Part shown: positions 1-5,013 of the stretch, piece by piece
Layout of the letters: every line of letters begins with the position of its first letter
Numbering within the stretch: the first letter of the stretch is position 1
From: JBOGGN01 sp050744165
GTDB taxonomy: Bacteria > Actinomycetota > Acidimicrobiia > Acidimicrobiales > Palsa-688
Reading direction: 5' to 3'
DNA: 5,013 nt
Assembly: GCA_050744165.1 (NCBI GenBank)
Contig: JBOGGN010000090.1
Coordinates: 1-5,013 of the forward strand
Translations under genes and position numbers: made by a program
Notes under the pieces: generated by a model
What the model saw: only the letters and a program-made list of their open reading frames with translations
Databases searched by the model: none
Told to the model about the DNA's origin: nothing

Positions 1-1287
1 CACCCGGCGCCCGCCGCATCAGCCGCTCCCACGCCCGCCCCCGCGCCTGCGGTCGCCGAGGAAGCCGAGTACGAGGACGTCGACGAGGGCCTCCAAGGCG
101 CCGAACAGCCAGAGCCTGCCGCTCCTAACCGGGCCCCGGCATCGGCGGTGCCATCTCCAGTTTCGGCCGCCGCTCCGGGTGGCGCCGGCAACCAACGTCC
201 CGCAGTCGGCGGCCCGGCCGGCAGCGGTGGCACGCGACCTGCTACCAGCCGATCCCCGAGCGGCCCCGGGAGCAGCGGCGGGACCAGCAGGGTCCTCTCT
301 CCGGTCGTGCGCCGGCTGATCAGCGAGTACAACCTCGACCCGGCCCAGATCGAGGGCAGCGGGGCAGGCGGGCGGATCACGCGAGAGGACGTGCTGGCGC
401 TGATCGACCGCTTGGGCGCCGAAGACCCGGCCTCGGAGGCTCCGGCCGCTTCGCCGACTCCACCGGCGTCCTCCCGGGGCCCGGGCTCTACGCCGCCCCC
501 GCCAAACCGGGGCACGGCCCCTGCCCCGGCACCGCAAACCGCACCGCCGACGACCGCACCGTCGCCGGGCGAGAGTGTGGCTGCCGGGGAGGAAGACACG
601 GTGGTCCCCTTCACCAACATCCGTCGCCGCACGGCCGAGCACATGGTCCGCTCCAAGCACACCAGCGCCCACACCGTGGTGGCCATGGAGGTCGACTACC
701 TGGCCGTCGACCGGGTGCGCACCGCCCAGGCCGCCCAGACCGACAAGCTGACCTACCTGCCCTTCATCGCCCGGGCCGTTATCGATGCCATCGCCGAGTG
801 GCCGCACATGAACAGCTCGGTGGGCGACGACGCCTTGATCGTCCACCACCACATCAACCTCGGGATCGCCGTCGACCTCAACTTCGAGGGCCTCTTGGTG
901 CCGGTCATCCACGACGCCGCCGACAAGCGCCTGCGCGCCCTGGCCCGGGACATCGCCAGCCTGGCCGACCGGGCCCGCACCAAGCGGCTGACCATGGACG
1001 ACATCAGCGGGGGCACCTTCACGCTCACCAACGCGGGGCCCTTTGGGACGCTCTTCACAGTTCCGGTCATCAATCAGCCCCAGATCGCCATCGTGGCCAC
1101 CGACGGGGTGCGCAAGAAGCCCGTCGTGGTCACCGCCGCTGACGGCAGCGACGCCATCGCCATCCACCCCGTCGGCAACCTGGTCCTGGCCTTCGACCAC
1201 CGTGCCGTCGACGGGGCCTACGCCTCGGCGTTCATGCGCGCCGTCAAGAACAACATCGAGCAGCGGGACTGGTCGAGCGAGCTGTGA
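1..1287 (+). CDS. 2-oxoacid dehydrogenase complex E2, dihydrolipoamide acyltransferase (5' partial)
   Basis: This is the C-terminal 428 residues of an E2 core enzyme. E2 passes the acyl group from its lipoyl arm to CoA in a pyruvate, 2-oxoglutarate or branched-chain 2-oxoacid dehydrogenase complex. The frame is open from the first base, so the start codon and the N-terminal lipoyl domain lie upstream; the GTG at 148 is only an internal valine. Seen, in window residues: a Pro/Ala/Gly/Ser-rich linker (1-96) with an acidic patch near 20-30; a peripheral-subunit-binding domain (about 97-138, beginning RVLSPVVRRL and containing GSGAGGRITREDV); a second Pro/Ala linker (139-199); and the catalytic domain (about 200-428). 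The catalytic domain has TFTLTNAGPFG, VINQPQIAI and the active-site motif DHRAVDG, with His400 and Asp404. The chain ends at the usual point for the family. The stop overlaps the next start (GTGA). The E2 fold is secure, but the substrate (acetyl, succinyl or branched acyl) cannot be decided without the E1 genes. Confidence 0.95.
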   Translation, partial: HPAPAASAAPTPAPAPAVAEEAEYEDVDEGLQGAEQPEPAAPNRAPASAVPSPVSAAAPGGAGNQRPAVGGPAGSGGTRPATSRSPSGPGSSGGTSRVLSPVVRRLISEYNLDPAQIEGSGAGGRITREDVLALIDRLGAEDPASEAPAASPTPPASSRGPGSTPPPPNRGTAPAPAPQTAPPTTAPSPGESVAAGEEDTVVPFTNIRRRTAEHMVRSKHTSAHTVVAMEVDYLAVDRVRTAQAAQTDKLTYLPFIARAVIDAIAEWPHMNSSVGDDALIVHHHINLGIAVDLNFEGLLVPVIHDAADKRLRALARDIASLADRARTKRLTMDDISGGTFTLTNAGPFGTLFTVPVINQPQIAIVATDGVRKKPVVVTAADGSDAIAIHPVGNLVLAFDHRAVDGAYASAFMRAVKNNIEQRDWSSEL

Positions 1288-2978
1288 CGCTCCACATCCG
1301 CTGGCTCGGCCGGGTCCGCTACCAGGACGGGCTGGCGTTGCAGCGAGGGTTGTGGCGGGCCGGGGGCGAGTGGCTACTGCTCCTCGAGCACGATCATGTG
1401 TACACCATGGGCGTGCGGGCCAAGGCCGAGCACGTGCTGGTCGATCCGGCCACCGTGGGCGCGGAGCTGGTCCGGGCCGACCGCGGCGGCGACGTCACCT
1501 ACCACGGCCCCGGCCAGCTGACCGGCTACCCGATCCTGTCGGTGCCGTCGGGCCCCGACTCGGTCCCGGCGTACGTCCACGGCGTCGAGCAGGTGGTCAT
1601 CGACGCCCTGGCCGACCTCGGCCTGCAAGGTGCCGGGCGCCTGGCCAACTACCCCGGCGTATGGATCGAGGACCGCAAGGTCTGCGCCGTGGGCGTGCGG
1701 GTCTCCCGGGGCCGGTCCATGCACGGCTTCGCCCTCAACGTGAACCCCGACCTCGGCTTCTTCGGCCACATCATCCCCTGCGGGATCGCCGGCAAGCAGG
1801 TCACGTCGCTGGCCGCCGAGGGCCTCGACGTGTCGATGCACGAGGTCGTCGACGCCATCTCGGCGCACGCCTCCCAGAGATGGAAAAATGCCTCCTCCGA
1901 GGCGCCTCCCGCCGACCGCCAGGATGTGGCCTGGCGCGTGCGTCCCGAGGACCTGTCGGCGTTCACCCAGGACGGTGGCACCGATGACCGCGGTGATCAG
2001 GCAGTGCGGCCGACCGCCGTCCCCGTGCGGCTGCTCGGGCGGCTGGCCGAGGCAGGGGTCGAAGCATCCCAGGGCTTGGCGTCGAGCGAGCGCAAGCCGC
2101 CGTGGCTGCGGGCCAAGGCGCAGATGGGCCCGGAGTACCGAGCGCTGAAACACACCATGCGCTCTCTCGGCCTCTCCACAGTGTGCGAGGAGGCGGGCTG
2201 CCCCAACATCTTCGAGTGCTGGGCCGACGGCACGGCGACGTTCATGATCAACGGCGACCGGTGCACCCGGGCCTGCGGGTTCTGCCTGGTCGACACCCGC
2301 AAGCCGGACCCGCTCGATGCCGGCGAGGCGGACCGGGTGGGCGAGGCGGTGGCCCGTATGGGTCTCGCCTACGCCGTGGTCACCGCCGTCGCTCGTGACG
2401 ACCTGGCCGACGGCGGTGCCGCCGGCTTCGCGGCCACGATCCGCGCCGTGCACCGGCGCTGTCCTGGCACCTCGGTCGAGGTCCTGATCCCAGACTGCCG
2501 AGGTGAACCGGCGGCGCTGCGCATCATCTTCGACGCCCACCCGGAGGTGCTCAACCACAACATCGAGACCGTGGCCCGGCTGCAACGGGCGGTGCGCCCT
2601 TCGGCCTCCTACGCCCGCAGCCTGGCGGTTCTGGCTCGGGCCAAGGCGGCCGGCCTCACGACCAAGTCGGGTCTCATCCTCGGCATGGGCGAGCACGAGG
2701 ACGAGGTGCTCGGTGCGCTGTGCGACCTTCACGGCGTGGGTTGCGACATCGTGACCATCGGCCAATACCTGCGGCCCACTGCCCGCCATCTCCCCGTGGC
2801 CCGGTGGTGGACCCCGGAGGAGTTCACCCGGCTGAAGGTGCTCGGCGAAGCCATGGGTATCCCGCACGTAGAGTCGTCGCCCCTCACCCGCAGTAGCTAC
2901 CACGCCCGCCAGGCGGCCCAGTCGGTCCTGGCGGCGAGCGAAGGTCCGCAGGGCACCGAGGCGTTGTCGTTCGCATGA
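1284..2978 (+). CDS. lipB-lipA: LipB-LipA fusion: octanoyltransferase joined to lipoyl synthase
   Basis: One 564-residue protein carries both steps of lipoate assembly. LipB transfers octanoate from octanoyl-ACP to a lysine of E2 or GcvH; LipA, a radical-SAM enzyme, then inserts sulfur at C6 and C8. LipB half (about 1-222): RGGDVTYHGPGQL at 67-79, catalytic Lys132 (RKVCAVGVRV) and catalytic Cys166 (IIPCGI). Their 34-residue spacing equals that of the E. coli pair (Lys135/Cys169). LipA half (about 269-564): auxiliary-cluster cysteines C301-x4-C306-x5-C312, radical-SAM cysteines C327-x3-C331-x2-C334, and the C-terminal RSSYH at 536-540 whose serine ligates the auxiliary cluster. Between them, residues 223-268 contain no stop. 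Each half is about normal length, so neither looks degraded. The GTG start overlaps the E2 stop by 4 bases and lacks a strong Shine-Dalgarno, suggesting translational coupling; the LipB domain begins properly there (WLGRVRYQDG). Both activities are near certain. Whether the cell makes only the fused chain is inferred from the open frame. Confidence 0.96.
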   Translation: MTLHIRWLGRVRYQDGLALQRGLWRAGGEWLLLLEHDHVYTMGVRAKAEHVLVDPATVGAELVRADRGGDVTYHGPGQLTGYPILSVPSGPDSVPAYVHGVEQVVIDALADLGLQGAGRLANYPGVWIEDRKVCAVGVRVSRGRSMHGFALNVNPDLGFFGHIIPCGIAGKQVTSLAAEGLDVSMHEVVDAISAHASQRWKNASSEAPPADRQDVAWRVRPEDLSAFTQDGGTDDRGDQAVRPTAVPVRLLGRLAEAGVEASQGLASSERKPPWLRAKAQMGPEYRALKHTMRSLGLSTVCEEAGCPNIFECWADGTATFMINGDRCTRACGFCLVDTRKPDPLDAGEADRVGEAVARMGLAYAVVTAVARDDLADGGAAGFAATIRAVHRRCPGTSVEVLIPDCRGEPAALRIIFDAHPEVLNHNIETVARLQRAVRPSASYARSLAVLARAKAAGLTTKSGLILGMGEHEDEVLGALCDLHGVGCDIVTIGQYLRPTARHLPVARWWTPEEFTRLKVLGEAMGIPHVESSPLTRSSYHARQAAQSVLAASEGPQGTEALSFA

Positions 2979-4075
2979 GCTCGCCCCGCGTTGACCGTCT
3001 CGGCCGGGTCCGGCGGGCCATGGCCGCGGCCGGTGTCGATTGCGTGCTGCTGTCGCTCGGCGCCGACCTCCCCTGGCTGACCGGCTACACCGCCATGCCG
3101 CTCGAGCGGCTGACCATGCTGGTCTTGCCGGCCGAGGGCGACGCCACCTTGGTCATCGCCCGGCTGGAGGCGCCGCGAGTGGAAGCCGCCCCCGACGTCT
3201 TCGGCCTGCTCGCCTGGGCCGAGACCCAGAACCCCGTGGAGCTCGTCGCCGGCCTGGTCGGCAACCGCCGCCACCTGGCCATCGGCGACCGGACGTGGGC
3301 CACCTTCCTGCTGCAGCTGCAGGCCCACCTCCCTGGTACCACCTGGCGTAACGCTTCATCGGTGATCGGCCCGATCCGCGCCGTGAAGGACGATGACGAA
3401 GTGGCCGCCTTGGCCGCCGCCTCCGCGGCTGCCGATCGGGTGGCAGCCGCGCTCCTTGCCGGCGACATCGGGCTGATCGGGCGCACCGAAGCGGCTGTGT
3501 CCGCCGACATCGGGCGGCGGCTGGTGGCCGAGGGCCACGAGCGCGTCAACTTCTCGATCGTGGGCAGCGGTCCCAACTCCGCCAGCCCCCACCACGACGC
3601 CGGCGACCGGGTCATCGGACCCGCCGAAGCGGTGGTGTGCGACTTCGGAGGCACCATGGACGGCTACTGCTCTGACATCACCCGCACCGTGTTCACCGGC
3701 GAACCATCGAGGGAGTTCCTCGACCTGTACCGGGTTCTGCAGCAAGCCCAGGGAGCCGCCGTCAGCGCCGCCGTCGTCGGAACCACCTGTGAATCGGTTG
3801 ACCGGGCGGCCCGAGAAATCATCGCCGACGCCGGCTACGGCGCCTACTTCATCCACCGCACCGGTCACGGCATCGGCCTCGAGGAGCACGAGGACCCCTA
3901 CATCGTGAGTGGCAACGTGCAACCCCTAACGGCTGGGCACGCCTTCTCGGTCGAGCCGGGGATCTACCTTCCCGGTCGGTACGGCGCCCGCATCGAAGAC
4001 ATTGTGGTGGCGTCCGTCAGCGGTCCTCGACCGCTGAATGCCGTCGACCACGCCCTGGCCGTGGTCGAGGCCTGA
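2975..4075 (+). CDS. M24 family metallopeptidase (Xaa-Pro aminopeptidase/prolidase-like)
   Basis: This 366-residue protein has the two-domain layout of prolidase and aminopeptidase P: an N-terminal creatinase-like domain (about 1-130) and a pita-bread catalytic domain (about 138-360). All five dinuclear metal ligands are visible: Asp223 (VVCDFGG), Asp234 (CSDITRT), His298 (RTGHGIGLEEHEDP), Glu327 (FSVEPGIYLPG) and Glu341 (GARIEDIV). His206 in SASPHHDAGD and His305 match the conserved substrate-side histidines. The length is usual for bacterial PepQ/YpdF-type enzymes. No signal peptide or membrane segment is seen, so it is probably cytosolic and would cleave peptides at X-Pro bonds. Some M24 relatives have other substrates, and the exact specificity cannot be read from the sequence. 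ATG at 2975 overlaps the preceding stop (ATGA) and has no good Shine-Dalgarno, so translation probably depends on the upstream gene. No known functional tie to lipoylation. Confidence 0.93.
   Translation: MSSPRVDRLGRVRRAMAAAGVDCVLLSLGADLPWLTGYTAMPLERLTMLVLPAEGDATLVIARLEAPRVEAAPDVFGLLAWAETQNPVELVAGLVGNRRHLAIGDRTWATFLLQLQAHLPGTTWRNASSVIGPIRAVKDDDEVAALAAASAAADRVAAALLAGDIGLIGRTEAAVSADIGRRLVAEGHERVNFSIVGSGPNSASPHHDAGDRVIGPAEAVVCDFGGTMDGYCSDITRTVFTGEPSREFLDLYRVLQQAQGAAVSAAVVGTTCESVDRAAREIIADAGYGAYFIHRTGHGIGLEEHEDPYIVSGNVQPLTAGHAFSVEPGIYLPGRYGARIEDIVVASVSGPRPLNAVDHALAVVEA
4067..4070 (+). promoter_or_regulatory. Ribosome binding site for the SDR gene
   Basis: GAGG lies 7 bases before the GTG at 4078, inside the last codons of the M24 gene. 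It supports this GTG as the start, which places the nucleotide-binding motif at the usual distance from the N terminus (GKVALVTAAS begins at residue 7). Confidence 0.5.
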
Positions 4076-4077
4076 CG

Positions 4078-4806
4078 GTGGACCTCGGAATCGCCGGCAA
4101 GGTGGCGCTCGTTACCGCGGCGTCTAAGGGTTTGGGCAGGGCCAGCGCCATGGCTTTGGCTGCTGAGGGTGCCCGTGTCGCCATCTGTGCTCGGGGCGAG
4201 GAGGCCCTGCGGGCGACCGAGGTCGCCATCCGCGATGCCGGCGGCCAGGTCCATGCCATCGTTGCCGACGTCACCGCCCCCGACGCCCCGTCGCGGCTGG
4301 TGGCCGAGACCGCGGAGCGCTTCGGCGGCCTGGACATCCTCGTCGGCAACGCCGGCGGGCCGCCACCGGGTCGGGCACTCGACATCACCGACGAGCAGAT
4401 CGCGGCGGCGGTGAACGGCAATCTCACCACCTCGGTCCGGCTGGTGAGGGAGGCGGTGCCCTGGATGCGGCGGGGTCACTGGGGCCGGATTTGCCTCATC
4501 GCCTCGTTCTCGGTGAAGCAGCCAATCGACGGCCTGGCGCTCTCCAACCTGGCACGCACGGGACTGTGGGCGTGGGCCAAGACCGCCGCCCAGGACCTGA
4601 TCGCGGATGGCATCACCCTCAACCTCGCGTGCCCGGGCCACCACAGCACCGACCGGATGCGACAGCTGAGCGGCGGCGACCTGACAGGCATGGGTGACCC
4701 CGCCGACTTCGGCCGGATCGTGGCCTTCTTGTGCTCGCAGCCGTGCGGCTACCTGTCAAGCGTGGCTGTCAACGTGGACGCGGCGGCGGTCGTGGGGTTG
4801 CTCTAA
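4078..4806 (+). CDS. Short-chain dehydrogenase/reductase (SDR), FabG-like, with atypical active site
   Basis: This is a 242-residue single-domain Rossmann protein of normal SDR length. Seen: GKVALVTAASKGLGRA at 7-22, a variant of the TGxxxGxG dinucleotide motif with Ala14 for the first glycine; a probable acidic residue after beta-4 (ADV at 63-65); the NAGG motif at 91-94; Asn115 in the position of the structural/catalytic Asn; and Ser143/Ser145 near the usual catalytic serine. The expected YxxxK is absent: the aligned segment reads SNLAR at 156-160, so Tyr is Ser156 and Lys is Arg160. The PG motif after beta-6 is present (CPGHH at 185-189). The C-terminal loop reads NVDAA (232-236) where classical members have DGG. 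I recall an SDR subgroup annotated as beta-ketoacyl-ACP-reductase-like that lacks a full catalytic tetrad, and this fits it. Substrate unknown, and it may not be a conventional oxidoreductase. GTG start, 2 bases after the M24 stop, so probably the last gene of the operon. Confidence 0.9.
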   Translation: MDLGIAGKVALVTAASKGLGRASAMALAAEGARVAICARGEEALRATEVAIRDAGGQVHAIVADVTAPDAPSRLVAETAERFGGLDILVGNAGGPPPGRALDITDEQIAAAVNGNLTTSVRLVREAVPWMRRGHWGRICLIASFSVKQPIDGLALSNLARTGLWAWAKTAAQDLIADGITLNLACPGHHSTDRMRQLSGGDLTGMGDPADFGRIVAFLCSQPCGYLSSVAVNVDAAAVVGLL

Positions 4807-4850
4807 GGCACCAATCGGACGTTTCTCCAGCAAGAACGGGGGAACGTACG

Positions 4851-4856
4851 TATGCT
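4851..4856 (+). promoter_or_regulatory. Possible -10 element of a promoter for the downstream gene
   Basis: TATGCT fits the TANNNT pattern of actinobacterial housekeeping -10 boxes and lies in the only non-coding gap of the window, 53 bases before the GTG at 4910. No convincing -35 is found at 16-18 bases upstream (the sequence there is near CAGCAA). It overlaps the end of an 8-base palindrome, ACGTACGT (4844-4851). The call rests on position and a short match, so it is weak. If real, it would give the next gene its own transcript with a leader of roughly 45-50 bases. Confidence 0.3.
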
Positions 4857-4881
4857 TAGGGCGCCTGAAGCGTCCAAGAGG

Positions 4882-4893
4882 GGCGGCGCCGCC
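4882..4893 (+). repeat. 12-base perfect palindrome in the intergenic gap
   Basis: GGCGGCGCCGCC is exactly self-complementary and lies between the possible -10 and the ribosome binding site of the next gene. As RNA it could form only a short stem (4 base pairs with a 4-base loop), and no U-run follows, so it is a poor intrinsic terminator. It could be a protein-binding site in the leader or simply a chance product of high GC. Confidence 0.4.
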
Positions 4894-4899
4894 ACCTTT

Positions 4900-4905
4900 G
4901 AAGGA
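4900..4905 (+). promoter_or_regulatory. Shine-Dalgarno for the gene starting at 4910
   Basis: GAAGGA is a strong match to the anti-Shine-Dalgarno, with a short 4-base spacer to the GTG at 4910. It decides this GTG over the in-frame ATG at 4931, which has only GAAGAG three bases upstream. Confidence 0.55.
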
Positions 4906-4909
4906 CCAC

Positions 4910-5013
4910 GTGTCAAAGTCTGAAGAGCCGATGCCACTGCCGTACCCTGATGAGGGCAACAAAGAGGGGGAGCCGGCACCGGCGCCGCCCGTGGTTGCAC
5001 CCTGGGCTGCCCC
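4910..5013 (+). CDS. Unidentified proline-rich protein, N-terminal fragment (3' partial)
   Basis: A frame opens at GTG 4910 and runs unbroken to the window end, giving 34 complete codons. The peptide begins MSKSEEPMPLPYPDEG and continues charged and then Pro/Ala-rich (GEPAPAPPVVAPWAA). I do not recognise the family. Such acidic, proline-rich tails ending in a Trp-containing segment often precede the first membrane helix of actinobacterial membrane proteins (for example CPBP-type or other multi-pass proteins), but nothing hydrophobic enough to show this is inside the window. Evidence for a real gene is the well-placed Shine-Dalgarno, the 103-base gap after the SDR gene and the absence of a stop. 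An in-frame ATG at 4931 is the alternative start. Its 103-base separation and the possible promoter suggest it is transcribed separately from the lipoylation operon. Confidence 0.6.
   Translation, partial: MSKSEEPMPLPYPDEGNKEGEPAPAPPVVAPWAA

Noticed and set aside
507..529. Inverted repeat CCGGGGCA / TGCCCCGG with a 7-base loop inside the E2 linker
   Set aside because: The 8-base stem is real, but it lies within Pro/Ala-coding low-complexity DNA, where such GC repeats arise by codon bias. There is no U-run and no positional reason for a regulatory role.
19..1200. A 393-codon open frame on the - strand, opposite the E2 gene
   Set aside because: It is a shadow of the E2 coding sequence: repetitive Gly/Asp/Val then Arg/Gly-rich, no domain, and lying exactly over conserved E2 motifs.
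1984..2148. ATG at 1984 with an upstream AGGACGG as a separate LipA start
   Set aside because: The ATG is out of frame with LipA and its product is Arg/Pro/Cys-rich without a domain. Making it the true start would need an indel that the clean LipA frame does not otherwise suggest; it is kept only as part of the junction finding.
1374..2903. A long open frame of about 509 codons on the - strand, opposite lipB-lipA
   Set aside because: High-GC coding DNA often leaves the opposite strand open. The + strand frame carries complete catalytic motifs of two known enzymes, while the - strand product is a low-complexity mix of Gly, Arg, Val and His with no recognisable domain.
3356..3922. A 188-codon - strand open frame opposite the M24 gene
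   Set aside because: It overlaps the metal-ligand region of a clear M24 peptidase, and its product has only biased composition without a known motif.
4756..5000. Two short - strand open frames over the end of the SDR gene and the intergenic gap
   Set aside because: Neither shows a recognisable domain, their products are of biased composition, and they overlap the SDR gene or the well-supported start at 4910.

Overview
The window is high-GC, tightly packed DNA with every recognisable gene on the + strand. Gene content, GTG starts, 4-base stop/start overlaps and the style of the proteins point to a high-GC actinobacterium, perhaps of the Acidimicrobiia type. That placement is inferred from general resemblance, not from a search.

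Layout: (1) positions 1-1287 hold the 3' part of a lipoate-dependent E2 acyltransferase gene of a 2-oxoacid dehydrogenase complex. The lipoyl domain lies upstream of the window; the E1/E3-binding domain and the catalytic domain are inside it. (2) Positions 1284-2978 hold one uninterrupted reading frame joining octanoyltransferase (LipB) to lipoyl synthase (LipA), with the catalytic residues of both halves intact. (3) Positions 2975-4075 hold an M24 (Xaa-Pro aminopeptidase/prolidase-like) metallopeptidase with all five metal ligands. (4) Positions 4078-4806 hold a divergent short-chain dehydrogenase/reductase (SDR) whose YxxxK catalytic pair is replaced by SxxxR. (5) Positions 4807-4909 are a short intergenic region with a possible promoter and a 12-base palindrome. 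(6) From 4910 to the window end is the start of an unidentified proline-rich protein, preceded by a good Shine-Dalgarno sequence.

The first three genes overlap by 4 bases at each junction (GTGA, then ATGA) and the fourth starts 2 bases after the third stops, so these four genes look like one translationally coupled operon. The logic of the first two is clear. LipB moves octanoate from acyl carrier protein to the lipoyl domain of E2 (or GcvH), and LipA then inserts two sulfurs, so the operon encodes a lipoylated enzyme together with both enzymes of its lipoylation pathway. The roles of the M24 and SDR genes in this setting are not evident.

The most notable item is the LipB-LipA fusion: two consecutive enzymes of one pathway on a single chain, in pathway order. 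The SDR with the replaced catalytic tyrosine is second. I see no mobile element, CRISPR array, tRNA or rRNA.
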